Of a DNA stretch of 64,000 nt, positions 45,495-56,912 are shown piece after piece. Numbering within the stretch: position 1 is the first letter of the stretch; each line of letters begins with the position of its first letter. Position numbers and translations under genes: made by a program. Below the pieces are notes generated by a model. The model had not been told where the DNA came from. It searched no databases and worked only from the letters and a program-made list of their open reading frames with translations. The stretch lies in the NCBI GenBank assembly GCA_027603065.1, contig JADGJP010000042.1, positions 124,001 through 188,000 of the forward strand, written 5' to 3'. This DNA is from Geranomyces variabilis. Its lineage: Eukaryota; Chytridiomycota; Chytridiomycetes; Spizellomycetales; Powellomycetaceae.

Positions 45495-46232
45495 ATGACG
45501 GCCGACCTACCAACCGTCCTCTTCGTCCACGGCGCCTGGCACAGCCCCGGATGCTGGGATACTGTACGCGGAATCCTCGCCGCGCGCAATATTACTTCTC
45601 ACGCCGCCGCCAACAGCTCCGCCGGAAATGACCCTCATTTTCTGACCCACATGTATGCCGATTCCGAAAACGTCACGCGGACACTCGCCGACCTCTCTTC
45701 GCGCGAGGTCGTGTTAGTGGGCCATAGTTACGGCGGCTGTATAATCACGGACGCCAGCGCTGCTGCTGCAAACGTCAAGCGCCTCGTCTATCTCGCCGCA
45801 GTTGTCCCGTGTGCCGGCCAGTCGCTGATGGCCTTTTCGGCGGAAGAAAGTCAACAAGGCCGGGAAGTGTTTTTCGAAACGAACGAGGAGGCAGGGTACT
45901 GCTCTGTCAAGCCGGAGTTGGCGGTTCCTATCTTTTATGCGGACGTGGAACCCAAGCTTGCGCAGGCGGCAGCGGCTGGCCTCAAGCTACAGGGGCTGGC
46001 GGGTTTCGGACAGCCGGTGCGAGCGGTTGCCCACACCAACAAGCCTGCCACGTATATAGTTGCGACCAATGATCAGTGTGTCCCGGTGGAAACGCAGCGG
46101 CGCTGGGCCGGGGCCGCAGGAATCACCGATCTTGTTGAGATTCCCAGCGGTCATTCGCCCTTTTATTCCCACCCGGAGTTACTGGCTGATGTCCTGGAGA
46201 AGATCGTGAAGGACGTTGCTACTAGAAATTAA
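45495..46232 (+). CDS. Alpha/beta hydrolase (AB hydrolase-6 type)
   Basis: A 245-residue single-exon hydrolase. LPTVLFVHGAWHSPGCWDTV holds the HG oxyanion motif, EVVLVGHSYGGCIITDA the nucleophile elbow (Ser78), TYIVATNDQCVPVETQRRW the acid Asp, and IPSGHSPFYSHPELLADVL the catalytic His. The triad is complete. The layout is that of small salicylate-esterase or polyneuridine-esterase-like enzymes common in bacteria, plants and fungi. The substrate cannot be told. It has no introns, unlike most neighbours, which could reflect acquisition from a bacterium, but no compositional break is visible. Confidence 0.88.
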   Translation: MTADLPTVLFVHGAWHSPGCWDTVRGILAARNITSHAAANSSAGNDPHFLTHMYADSENVTRTLADLSSREVVLVGHSYGGCIITDASAAAANVKRLVYLAAVVPCAGQSLMAFSAEESQQGREVFFETNEEAGYCSVKPELAVPIFYADVEPKLAQAAAAGLKLQGLAGFGQPVRAVAHTNKPATYIVATNDQCVPVETQRRWAGAAGITDLVEIPSGHSPFYSHPELLADVLEKIVKDVATRN

Positions 46233-46861
46233 GTAGTTACAGTACAGTAGCCCAAACGAGCGTGAAATATGATACCTAGTTGAATGCCGCCGAAGCCTTA
46301 ACCTCAGCGGCAAACATCAGCAAATGGCAGACAAAACTGGAAAGGGACAAAATCGCCCGTAAAGACGACAGGCCTCTTGAACTTACTCCCTGTCCCGCTC
46401 TACCGGCGGCTAATGTACAAGGTGGAGAGCTGGATACCATGGCATACTAAGACCAGAAGCACCGTTAAATTTGGTCAGCGAAACGAGGAGAGGTGATAAT
46501 TCACCCAACACTGACGAGTCCTTTCGTGAACTCTCCTTCCATCCCTACCCTTGACGAGAGGGAACAACAGGTGCGGGGGTCCCCTTCGATTTCGTTCGTC
46601 ACCGTGAGTGGAGACGTGAGTGCGGAACGACGCGCCCGTGACGTCAAGAACGCGTCGCATTCATTGCGACTTTTCCATTGAGCGCATGTTACCCCACAAC
46701 AGTCGGATATAAAAGGAAGGGGAAAGGAGGTGGGGCCCACGCCCGCGCCCGGTCTTTGTATTAATATTATCCTTACCCCACACAGCGGTTTAAACCCACA
46801 CCTGTTCTTTGCGACGTATCATATACCCTTGTTTTCTCCCTTCCTATACCTGCCTGCAATC
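46233..46861. other. Intergenic spacer with hemerythrin promoter
   Basis: About 630 bases without a convincing gene. It ends in a promoter with a TATA box at 46708-46715 and a pyrimidine-rich leader (46745-46860). Confidence 0.5.
46708..46715 (+). promoter_or_regulatory. TATA box (TATAAAAG)
   Basis: TATAAAAG in GGATATAAAAGGAAGG, 154 bases before the start codon of the hemerythrin gene, followed by a CT-rich leader. Confidence 0.55.
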
Positions 46862-47730
46862 ATGCCCGCCCGCACTCTCCTCCTTGCCCGTCCGCTGTTG
46901 CAGCGCACCACCGTCCTCGCAACCGCTCCTCTCCGTCTCAGCGCCGTCGCCATCGCCACGCGCGGGAACGCCTCTTCCACCACCAGCCAAGGCGGCAAAA
47001 CCTTCCCACAAGCCGACCAAGCCAAAGAATCCTTCTACGCCCGCAAACCCGTTGAAAACCTCATCATCAACGACCACCGTTCCTTCGAAGAGCTTTACGA
47101 GCGGTACCAAGGCACAAAGGGAACTGGACCAGCCGCCCTCGAGACCAAGCAGGCGATCGTGAACGAGTTTGTGCGTGAGGTTGCTCAGCACAGTGTGGCG
47201 GAGGAGACGGTCGTGTATTCGTTGATTGACAAGCTTATCGATGAAAAAGTCGGCGACCAGTTGCGTCATGACCATCTGAAAGTCAAGGAAGCTCTTTTCA
47301 AGCTCGACAAGATCAGCGTCGGCGATCGCGGCTTTGATGAGCTTTTCACCAAGATTGTCTCTATGCTGAAAAGTACGCCAGCGAGAATTGTTAACTGACC
47401 ACGACTTGTAGTAGCATTTTGCTCAATTGACCCGCGGCACCTACTCGTTTCCTTCCTCTCCCTTTCATCTAATCTTCCCTAGCCCATGCCAACGAGGAAG
47501 AGACCCGACAACTCCCTGCTCTTCGCGCAAAGATTCCTGATGAGAAGGAGCGCATCGATCTTTCAACAAAATTCTTGCGCGCAAAGGTCATCTCGCCCAC
47601 TCGTCCTCACCCTAACGCACCCGACAAGCCCGCGGCGCTTGAGGTTCTTGCTGGTCTTCCTGTCGCACCAATTGACAAGCTTCGCGACCAAACCAGGTCG
47701 TTTGCCGAGCGTCGGATTCCTCAGGAGTAG
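46862..47730 (+). CDS. Mitochondrial hemerythrin-domain (HHE) protein
   Basis: Two exons, 46862-47372 and 47483-47730, give 252 residues; the 110-nt intron splits a Thr codon (A/CC). I chose the ATG at 46862 because MPARTLLLARPLLQRTTVLA is an Arg-rich amphipathic mitochondrial presequence. The four-helix HHE cation-binding domain shows the iron-ligand pattern: IINDHRSFEELYERY, VREVAQHSVAEETVVYSLID, LRHDHLKVKEALFKLD and, in exon 2, THANEEETRQLPALR. The last His-x3-Glu is supplied only after splicing. Fungal HHE proteins bind a di-iron centre and are linked with iron, oxygen or nitrosative stress; the exact role is unknown. Confidence 0.9.
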
Positions 47731-48002
47731 AAATCAGAGGGAGTCGGAATTGCTTTGTACATGTGTCTAATTTGTATTCTTTGCTCCTCATTATATGGGA
47801 CATGATTTTTTCCGGAATTTGGAGGATTGACAGATGCTTGTGCTTTCCTCCCGTTTCAACTGGCGGAAGGCGGTCACGCGCGTCGGACTATTGTACATGA
47901 CCTCGCCCGTGCTGACGCGCCTGCCGGAACGCTGAAGCTGACCTGGAAAGCGCGTATCCATCAAGCGTTTTAAACAAATTATATGATACAAGCGTAAAAA
48001 TA

Positions 48003-48686
48003 TTACTGCGAGTGCCGTTTCGCAGCGCGTTCTTTAACCTCGGTTCGTATCTGTGTCGCAGCGGTCTTGTATCCGCCTTTCTGACCAAGCTGGAATCCAA
48101 ATGAACGGAGCTTCTTTGCAACAAACGGGGTAATAGCCGCGGTAATACCCAATTTCACCGGCATAAACAGCTTGGTCATTCCCATGGCAAGCAGCACGGT
48201 TGTAATCGCATGGCGAGTCGTAGGGCTCCGCATCCACTCCGGGGTGATTTTTGCCCAGAACGTTGGCTCAGAAGCCACGTCCTCGGCCACTTCAGCGACG
48301 GGCTTGGCGTCATCCGCTGGTGGGAAACCCACTGCGGAGCGCACAAGGGCAAACCAGCGTTTGATCTGTGCCTCGTCGATGCCGAGGACCACGATCGACG
48401 TGAGGCATGCACAGAAGGTGAGGAAGGAGAGGGAGAGGTAAACCCCAGTTGCGATGGGGCCATATTCGCGCATCAGAGACTTGAAATCTCGCTTCGGCGG
48501 TGGCGGTGGTGGTGGCGGCGGCGGCGGACCTGACCCAGCTGTTGGTGGCGGAGGGATAGTAGTGGTGGTGGCGGGTGAAGAAGAGTAGGCACGCTGCTGC
48601 AAGCGCTGGCTGGACTGGGGGTCGGCTTGCCATGAGAGGCGGTAATCGCTGTGTGGGGAGCAGCGTGGTATAAGCGTAAGCACCAT
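48003..48686 (-). CDS. FAM210/DUF1279 mitochondrial membrane protein
   Basis: A 227-residue single-exon protein. The N-terminus is basic and Ser-rich, ending RAYSSSPA, a presequence with a likely cleavage site. A proline tract (P x10-12) follows. The DUF1279 domain starts FKSLMREYGPIATGVYLSLS and continues FLTFCACLTSIVVLGI, the first membrane helix and its conserved REYG entry; a second hydrophobic stretch (HAITTVLLAMGMTKLFMPVK) precedes LGITAAITPFVAKKLRSFGF. This is the FAM210A/B arrangement, found in mitochondrial inner membrane or matrix-side proteins. It starts 32 bases downstream of the stop of the next gene on the same strand, unusually tight. Confidence 0.85.
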   Translation of the reverse strand: MVLTLIPRCSPHSDYRLSWQADPQSSQRLQQRAYSSSPATTTTIPPPPTAGSGPPPPPPPPPPPKRDFKSLMREYGPIATGVYLSLSFLTFCACLTSIVVLGIDEAQIKRWFALVRSAVGFPPADDAKPVAEVAEDVASEPTFWAKITPEWMRSPTTRHAITTVLLAMGMTKLFMPVKLGITAAITPFVAKKLRSFGFQLGQKGGYKTAATQIRTEVKERAAKRHSQ

Positions 48687-48718
48687 GACAACAACCTGCC
48701 CACGAATTTCACGGAGTC

Positions 48719-50152
48719 TTACGCCATGCTGGGGAACTTTCGCGGCACGGCCGTTGGAATTAAAACTCGGAGGCCATTGATTTCACGAGTAGCCTTGAGT
48801 TGGCAGGATAACCGAGAGCTGAGAATGGAATGGATCCATACCAGTGAGAACTTGCACTGGAAGGAACTTGGGTATGAATGCCACCTACTTCTCGGTACGA
48901 CCAATTGCATATTCGAGCATGTCTTCCTCCTCTTCAGACACGGGTGGAAGCTTCTCCGCAAACGCAGGGTCAACTGTTGCGGAACAACAATCAGAGAAAG
49001 ATTCGAAGAACGTAACATTGATATGAAAAAACTCACCAATAACATGGCATGTCGCGCATTCGAGGTTGCCGCCGCACGTGCCCTCGATATTGGGCATCTC
49101 ATTATCGCGGCCTACCTCCATCAAAGATGCCCCCAAAGGCATGTGAACCGTCTTTTCCGTGTCGTTGGGCAGAATGAAAGTCATCTCGACCGTTTCTCCC
49201 GCAGCGCTCGTAGGGGCAGCTCGCTGGTGGGTGGGAGATTCGGAAGCGGCGAGGTACAATTCGGCCTGCTCCTCTTTATGCATGGCTATGCGACCGCGCC
49301 ATTTGCTCCAGATAATCTCATCCTGGACCACAGCATCCAGAAGTGTCCCGGCGTCATTTGCCTGCATAAGACCGTACCAGTCGCCACTGGGGTAAACAAT
49401 CGCATTGCCCGCATGTTTGTGCCCGCCAACATGCGACACAGCGCGGATCTGGATCCGCGACTCAAGCCCTTTGCGCTGTACCTCGGCCTTTAAGGCCTCA
49501 TAGAGCGGACGCCCGATGTCTCCGCATCGGCAGTCCCGTTCACCGTGAACGCAAACCAGTATGTGCGTTTTGTGGGTGGCCGGCGAGCTCTTAAGCACCG
49601 AGCGAGCGCTTGTCAGCTGCGTCGCCAGAGAAGTGAAGTCCGCCGGTGATATGGAAGGGAATTCAATGTTGTCAGGAAGGACGAGCAGGGAGCGGGCCGC
49701 CGGGTCGGTCGCGGCATTGGGTGCGTCACAGGCGATGGTACGGATGTCGTGCTTTTTCAAGACCTCGCTGAGGCCCGCAAAGTAGGCGTCCGACTCTTCG
49801 ACCTTCTTCTCCCAGTGTGTAGTGCCTTTCAAAACGAACAAGTGTTGAGCGCCTTTGCCGTTTCGTCGTCAAGCCCAACTCCGACCTCACCTGTGGCAAC
49901 AAGAACATGCTTTTTGTAAAAGCCGGTGCTGGCAACGTGCGCCGGCAAATCGTCCGTCTGGTCACCCTTCTTTTCCATCGCGCCCTTCTTGCCAAGCCGT
50001 GCGGGAGTGGCCGACAGTCCTCGCGCCGCTAGCGCCAGTGCAGGAGAGATAGCTGGCCTCGGAAGCCCAAGTGCATGCGGAAGGGTAACACGGCTTGAGA
50101 GAAGCAGCCGGCGCATGCCACGAACGGCAGATGTTGTGCGCACTGACAGCAT
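48719..50152 (-). CDS. Fusion: Apd1/Aim32-like thioredoxin-like domain + [2Fe-2S] ferredoxin
   Basis: A mitochondrial protein with two iron-sulphur domains. Residues 1-50 are an Arg/Leu/Ser-rich presequence (MLSVRTTSAVRGMRRLLLSS). After a short intron near 49852-49890, KKHVLVATGAQHLFVLKGTT begins the Apd1/sucrase-ferredoxin-like domain, with LVCVHGERDCRCGDIGRPLY (two Cys) and VSHVGGHKHAGNAIVYPSGD (two His), the ligand set known for Apd1/Aim32. Then an adrenodoxin-type domain: VEMTFILPNDTEKTVHMPLG, EGTCGGNLECATCHVI (three Cys ligands) and, after an intron, DPAFAEKLPPVSEEEEDMLE. A final exon (from about 48815 down) gives SRLSCQLKATREINGLRVLI with the fourth Cys. All splice junctions restore the family. 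About four exons. Confidence 0.88.
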
Positions 50153-50463
50153 GCTGTGTGCGGATATAAAAGTAAGCTAGCGTTGAGGACGGCCGCCCGC
50201 TGCCTGGCTCACTATTTAGGACAACTCGGGACGTCGAAGCTTCCGCAAACTCGCTTGGAGCAACGTGGCTTGGCCCGATTGGGTCAACTCCCCACTATTG
50301 TATCTATCATATCCCGGCCGTTCACCGCTTGCGGGTTTCCGCGGGCCATCCTGCAACAATCGCCGACAGCCCACTTGGCGCACCACCTTTACTCAGCAAC
50401 TTACACCGCCCCCGGCATCCGCGCACAGGGCTAGAACTGCTCGAGGCGTGTGGCTGAACAGCC
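50153..50463. other. Divergent promoter region, ferredoxin fusion / OSBP
   Basis: 311 bases between divergent starts. No TATA box or repeat is obvious; only overlapping short frames. Confidence 0.45.
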
Positions 50464-53400
50464 ATGATGCAAGAGGTTACCATCCGCCAGCGCAGTGCCT
50501 TCAAGCACTTTGTCACCGTCGACCAGGCGGGGAAGGAGCTGTGCTGGAACTTTTTCACCCGCAAAAAGAACATATCGTTCGGGCTGTACAAAAAGATCAA
50601 CAGGCCGTATCCGGATGAGAACAACGTGCCTGGAGAAGTGGGCAGGAGCTATTTTAATATCAACGAGGATGAGCGGACTTCAGCGCCTGGGTCGCCAAAA
50701 CTGCCACCGCGGTCAAGAGGCAACAGTACTGGCGGCGCCGGTGCCGCCCAACCTCGCACCCCGGAAACTGGCGATCCGCCAAACTTACTGCGAGACACAG
50801 CGTCTAACAAGTCATTTGCTGACTCGGAGCTGAGCGGCACTCTGCGCCGGCGGCGAAAGGAGCCGTTTGTAGACCCAGAGCTTGCCGAGATTATGCCTGT
50901 AACGCACTACGAATCGTCAAAGTTTACGGTCAAGGGAAGCTACTTTGTGGAGGAGCCGGGGTCGTACGTGTTGCTGTGGGACAATAGCTTCTCGGTCAAC
51001 ACATCAAAAAAACTGTTTTTTACTGTGGCATTGAAAGACGTTGCGCCTTCTCAAGTTCCGACGCGCAATGAATTCGAAGACTGGATGCTCAAGAAGGGCG
51101 ATAAGAAGCTCCAGGGTTTCCAGAAGCGATGGGTGACGGTCGACTCGCATGGTGTGTTTTCTTATTACAAGAACCCAGGAAGGTAATTGCACCCGTTGGC
51201 GCATTGCTTTCACTTCAAAGCGCTTGGCTGAAACGTTTTCATGACTATAGCTTTTGCCGGGGTTCCGTCGAGCTCGCAAAAGCCACCGTACACTTGGAGC
51301 GCGAGCGATTTCTCGTAAATATAGGTGATGACCCACGCTGGAGCTAGATAGCTTGGTGACGATGCAGCCCAGCACTGATGATTTGAATATCCATTTGCTG
51401 CTATAGACTCTGGCGAGCAGCAGTTTTTCTTCAAGGCGCCGTCTATGGAAGGTTACCTAGCGTTCCTGCAAGTCTTGAAACGTTTCACCCTTGCGAAAAG
51501 CATGCACAGTTTTCGTCTTGAAGATGGAGACGACGAAATCGGCGCTCACAAACTCATTCCAGATGACGAGAAGTGGCATGGATCCAAAGGGGGCTTGGAT
51601 CCGGACTTGGCCGACGTTCAAAAGCAGGCGGAGAACATGGTTATTACGCTGACTAACGAGCTGGGTCGCCTCCGTGACGCAGTGGAATCATCGCGCGGCG
51701 GGCGGAATCAAGCCAAAGGTACGTCTTTTGTTGACATATTTTTGTGGCACTCTGATAAACAGCTGATCGGGGTCCCAGACATGAACAACGTGCTGAACTC
51801 CATCACTGACGTGATCGCAAACGCATTGGCAAATGCAAATGGCATGCAACGGCAGCTGACTGCTTATGGGGAGACTGTGCGCGTACAACGTGAACGCTCG
51901 CATGAGGCGACTCAGCAAAGTGAAGCTGCGTTCCAGGCATGCCTGGCAGACAACAACCGCGTTCGTCGACGATTCGGGCTGGAGCCGGTGACAATGGCAT
52001 CATTCCTGCTCGGCGCCAGTACAATGTCGTTGAACAAATCCACTGTCAAAAAAGCTGGGTCAATGTCATCTTCTATGAGGGACGACGAGTTCTTTGACGC
52101 CGAGGAAGGCGGCCAAGATAGCGACGATGATGACAGTGATACCGATTCGATGCACGAAGCCGAGGCAACGATGAGCAGCGATGAGGAAGATAACATTACC
52201 GAAGAGGAGCAATCCCGGAAAGGGTCTATGTCATCGGACAACAAACCAGATTCGGCAAAGATCGATGGCGCGCCTGCTTTGCCGGCACGGCCAAAACCTC
52301 TGATACGGCGGACGCGGCTCCCGGCGCCTACAATATCCATGCAAAACATCAGCGTCATGTCTCTGATCCGCAACAACGTACGTGTGTCGCAGCGATTACG
52401 GATATGTACATGTATCTGATCCAATTGTCGCCAGGCTGGGAAAGATCTTTCTACCGTTGCAATGCCGATCGCTCTCAACGAGCCGTTAAATCTGCTGCAA
52501 AAGCTATGTGAAGAGCTGGAATACTGCGAACTACTTGATCAAGCCGCCGCCACACCAGATCCGGTCAATCGTATCTCTATTGTTGCCGGTACGTATGTTC
52601 GATTTCCAATGTAACATCACGTAACGCTAATCACTTGTGACGCAATTTCGATGCAGCCTTCGCAGTATCGGGTACGCAGTCAACATGGGAGTCGTGATGT
52701 GGACAGCGTCACCAACAGTCAGCTGACCTAATTTTTTTGCAGCTTATGCATCAACAGTGCATCGCGCGGGTCGGAAGCCGGTATGACTGTTCGTCCCATA
52801 CCTTTTCACTGAATCATCGATACTGACCTTGATACACAGTTTAACCCATTATTGGGCGAGACGTACGAGTGCATTCGAGATGATAAAGGTGAGGTTCAAC
52901 AGTTTGGCGTCGCCCGTGGTCATGCAAGGCTGGCTTCGCTCACGCTGACGTTACCATGCATAGGCTTCAAATTTGTTTCGGAAAAGGTTAACAGGAGGTT
53001 GGACTGATATGCGCAGACGCGCCGATGTGTCTCACATACTTTTAAAACAGGTCAGCCATCACCCGCCAGTAATGGCGTGCCACGCTGAGGCACCGAACTA
53101 TCGGTTTTTCCAAGATAACCAAGTGAAGACCAAGTTTTGGGGGTTAGTGACGCTAACAACACATGGGAGGCGACTTGAATGCTGATAGTTACGAGTTGAC
53201 AGGAAATCCATGGAACTGATTCCGTCTGGCACAGGTGATTGTTTTCGCACTCATTCAGTTTCGTTGCGTCGTGCTGACTTTGTTTCTTACAGTGCACGTG
53301 GAGTTCCCGGCTTTGAAAGAGCATTATACATGGGCAAAAGGTGTGACTCTGTGCAGGATCGCGGTCTGCGTTTTTGGACTCAGTCGCTAACCACGGTCGC

Positions 53401-54334
53401 GTCGCGCTAGTGACGACGTGTATGCGTAATGTGTTTTCAAATAGTCGTTATTTGGAACACTACGGCACCATGAAAATTGTTTCGCAAGCAACTGGTACGC
53501 TTCACACCGACGGGTAGCCCAGAGTTTCGACTTGACGACGCATGCTGATGCTGGGCTCCTTAGGTCACACTTGCGAGCTGTCGTTCAAGGAATCGGGCTA
53601 TTTCTCGTCCACCAAAAATGAAATCTCGGGAATCATCACCGGTCCGAACGGGCAGAAGCTCATGTCTTTGAGCGGAAACTGGGACAAATCCCTGCAACGC
53701 TTCCAGGATTCGGCTCCGAACGCCCTTGAGGTCATTTGGCGCGCGCGGCCAAACCCAGCACACCACGCCGAGATCTATGGGTTTACTGCTTTTGCTGTGG
53801 AGCTTAATGGCGAGTTCCGATAAAGCGATCATGATGATCATATGCAGTCGCATGGATGCTAAATTGGCGACTTTTGCAGAGCTCACGCCTGATCTGGAAG
53901 GCTTGCTTCCCGACACGGACACGCGGTACCGGCCGGATCAGAGGTGAGAGTTCTTCAGCACAACACGAAGACAAATATTGACAGTTGTTTCAATGCGACG
54001 ATTACTTACATTTCATGTGTAATCTGTGTGCAGGATGTACGAGGAGGTAAGATAGGCGGTTTCCGGAGCACTTGTGCGTGGGCCCTGAGTGTTGTGTTGC
54101 GCCTTACTCATAGATTTGCATGTCTAGGGTCGCGCCGATGAAGCCGAGGCGGAAAAGCAACGTCTAGAACAGAAGCAGCGAGATTATCGCAAGCAGCTGG
54201 AGACGGCTGGCAAGAGCTGGACCCCGCAATGGTTTACGCCAGCCGCGGGAGCTGCGGACCAGTGGAAATATAATGGTGGTTACTGGGAGCAAAGGGGTCG
54301 CTTCGAGAAAGCGATAGATCTGTGGGGAAAGTAA
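50464..54334 (+). CDS. OSH3: Oxysterol-binding protein (GOLD-PH-ORD, Osh3-like)
   Basis: A lipid-exchange protein working at ER-plasma membrane contacts. The start [20 protein letters not shown] precedes a GOLD-like domain ([40 protein letters not shown]). The PH domain is [20 protein letters not shown] then SYYKNPGR, with the rest after an intron ([20 protein letters not shown]). A coiled/acidic linker follows ([20 protein letters not shown]). The ORD spans many short exons: [40 protein letters not shown], the signature [31 protein letters not shown], and [20 protein letters not shown]. The C-terminus is [19 protein letters not shown], stop at 54334. The sterol/PI4P His-His pair is intact. 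At least ten introns; inner boundaries approximate. Confidence 0.92.
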
Positions 54335-55008
54335 TACAGCAGAATTCTATCGACGCAGCGTAGATTTTAGGGTAAATATACGGTAATAGTTGTGAGGTTA
54401 TCTGTCTACGAGATGTGTTGACGTGCAATCCACACTCATGTGTCTCGGAAGTCTGTACGAGCGAGAGTCAGGGCAAATTATGCAAGAGCAGAGACATTAG
54501 GGTAACTTATCAAATGATATCTGCCGCTGGAGAGGGTGGCAGCGAGTGAAATGTAAATACTGCAGGCTCGAAATAAACGCAGTCTTCCATAAGTCGCCCC
54601 ACCGAACCACCCAGCAATCAGAGCCCACGGTGAGTCATCGTGACCATCACTCCTTTTTTTGAAAGGCCACTCGTTTGCTCATGCAGCTGAAAGGAAAGTA
54701 CGAAGAACAATGCGACGGCAAATGCCAGAGTCAAGCGTATATTATACATACATGCACCCGCATACACAGACTTAAGGGATGGTGACAGGTTAAATACATA
54801 CACATTAAAAAGTCCCTTGCTTGGACAAACAAAGTCTTAAGTCCGGGTGCACACAGCGGGCACAAAAGTGAAAGCACGCAGGGCTACGGCACAACTTGTG
54901 AACGACAATACGCCACAGCGAGGAGTGGAGGGCCCTGCAGACATCTACCAAGTCAGTGATCCAGATATTTCAGAAGAAGAACATATTACCACCCGCAACC
55001 ATTTGACC
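54335..55008. other. AT-richer intergenic stretch, convergent 3' ends
   Basis: Lies between the OSBP stop and the last firm codon of the sterol acyltransferase. AATAAA-like signals occur (AAATAAACG near 54570). It may hold a last coding exon of the acyltransferase ending near 54884 (GPPLLAVAYCRSQVV frame), but the splice phase does not fit cleanly. Confidence 0.5.
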
Positions 55009-56912
55009 TTACCGTGTACATCCCCCACCAAAAGATAGCATTTCCTAACCGAGGATACCGCTTGAGCTTGCTCCACCGCGAGATAAATATCAGCGGGACT
55101 TGGCACATTTGCAAGCCAAACAGGTACATCCGCACTCGTTTTGCGAGCACAAACATGACCAACTCGTGGAGGCAAGAGCTCAGAAAGAAGGTGAGGAACG
55201 TTGCATTCTGCTTGGAGAGCTTATACGTGGAGATGGACTCGAGGTATACGTGGCGAAGGAGGAACTCGTGAACTGGGCGGTTCCATTTTCGTGCGTATTC
55301 GTCAAATGTGACGCTGTTCCACCAGTCGTCGTAAAACCGTCGGTCGGCAAACCGCGTGACTTCAGCAAACCAGTTGCATACACACTTTTCACATGTGAAA
55401 ACGTAAGATCAAGGTCAGTAACACAGCGTCCTCAGGCGGCTGATTTGAAATGTAAAGCAACACTTTACCTCAAAAATTATGTGGAAAATGAGCAGGTAGC
55501 AAACCATGAAGGGCAAAAGCAGGTGCGTCAACGACTCGATGAAAGTCTGATGTCCGAGGTCATTCAGTACTGGGTAGATAAAATGTTCGATCGTCATGTA
55601 GATGATCACTAGAATCCCCGCTGCGGCAACCATTTTTTCAATTAGATACCATGGACGGATTCTGCGGAGAGAATCGACGCGTCAGTGTCATCCCTCCCAC
55701 CGGCAGCAATCAGGCGCGCAACGCAGCCCGTTACCTACCCTCCTGGTGTTCTGGCAAATTCCAACTCGTAAACCAGCGAGGGAACAAGAAGATAGTCCGC
55801 AAAGTTCAAGAACGTAACATTAGCCGGGAACGTCGTGTCTCCCTTGGAAAGTTCGACTTGGGTGTCCTGCGCTTTGTCTTTGCATTGCTCCCACTCTGCA
55901 TTCAACGTTTCGTGCTCTGGCGAGTCGTCTGCAAGCTTCTTTAACTCGGCGGCAATCTTGTCCATTCTATTCTTGTATGTCTGAACTTTGGTGTGCTTGA
56001 ATAGCATTTCATTGTTGTACGACATGTATGAATGTTGTTTCATCAGCATGGCAATGGTATGGAGAGTAACTAGTGCATGTATAAGATCTGGTTAATATCA
56101 TACGCTCAGCGAGTCACATCCCCACTAGATGCCTGAATCAGAAAGGCAATGCACGTACAGCACCCTGATTGTGTCCAGCTCCATCCTTCTCGCCGATACA
56201 CGTAACTAATGCAGATTGCAAACCAGGAGGCCTGGTAGACGTGTTGGATCAGAAGCACAATGCGAACGGGCAGGAGTCCTTTAACAAAGAAGGTTTCGAT
56301 TGCAATGAAGAACTTTTCAAGCAAGACCACTCCAAAAAGGGAAAGAATGAGCGCTATCTCCGCGTAAAGGAGTTCAGAACCCTGACAGAAATGCAAGCGC
56401 ATTGAGTCTTTGGATAGTGGGACGCCTGGCACTTCGCTCCGTACCTGCGTAAACATGTGCTTGGCAAGCTGTGTGCCAATAAACACGCCGTTCTCATTCC
56501 AGTTGTAATAAATAACTCCAGTGAAATATGCAGCCATGGTCATCCAAAACAAGGTGAAGAACCCGCGCATGGGGTTCTTGGACGTTTCAAGGTGGTCCCA
56601 GTCCAGCAACGACGGCCGGGCTTCAAACTCGTTAGCACGCACAACGCGCTCGCCGCGTTTGCCCAGGCCATGGGCGTGCTCGGCAGGATTGGCGGCTTGA
56701 TGTTTGCTGGCGCGGGTGACGAGACGGCCGTTTTCGCCCTCTACCGTCTCGAGGCGCGGGCCCTGCGCAAGGACCGAGACGGCGGCGGCCTTGACACCGA
56801 CAGCGGCAGCGGACCCGCTTTTTGTCTGCGACCACGTGGAAGGAGAGCCCATAGGAAAGGGCAGGTAGTTTTTATTGAAAGAGAGTTTGGGCCGATGGAG
56901 GTTTGGGCCCAA
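55009..56912 (-). CDS. ARE2: Sterol O-acyltransferase (ARE/SOAT-type MBOAT)
   Basis: An ER enzyme that esterifies sterols with fatty acyl-CoA for lipid-droplet storage. The start at 56912 (MGPNLHRPKLSFNKNYLPFP) leads to a cytosolic head and membrane helices (GFFTLFWMTMAAYFTGVIYY, LLYAEIALILSLFGVVLLEK). Then LMKQHSYMSYNN opens a charged coiled insertion, followed by FPANVTFLNFADYLLVPSLV then YELEFART, and RIRPWYLIEKMVAAAGILVI. The active-site region is FAEVTRFADRRFYDDWWNSV (FYxDWWN motif), FDEYARKWNRPVHEFLLRHV and SCLHELVMFVLAKRVRMYLF with the catalytic His. The H-S-Y and FPxNVTFxNFxDYLLVPSLVYELE signatures favour SOAT/ARE over DGAT1. About five exons; the C-terminal exon beyond 55009 is unresolved. 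Confidence 0.88.

Noticed and set aside
45495-46232. Recent bacterial transfer of the alpha/beta hydrolase
   Set aside because: Lack of introns alone is weak; composition matches its surroundings and the family is common in fungi.
54945-55175. Separate small gene at the end of the sterol acyltransferase
   Set aside because: The same bases in another frame encode the conserved acyltransferase C-terminus (LIFISRWSKLKRYPRLGNAI).
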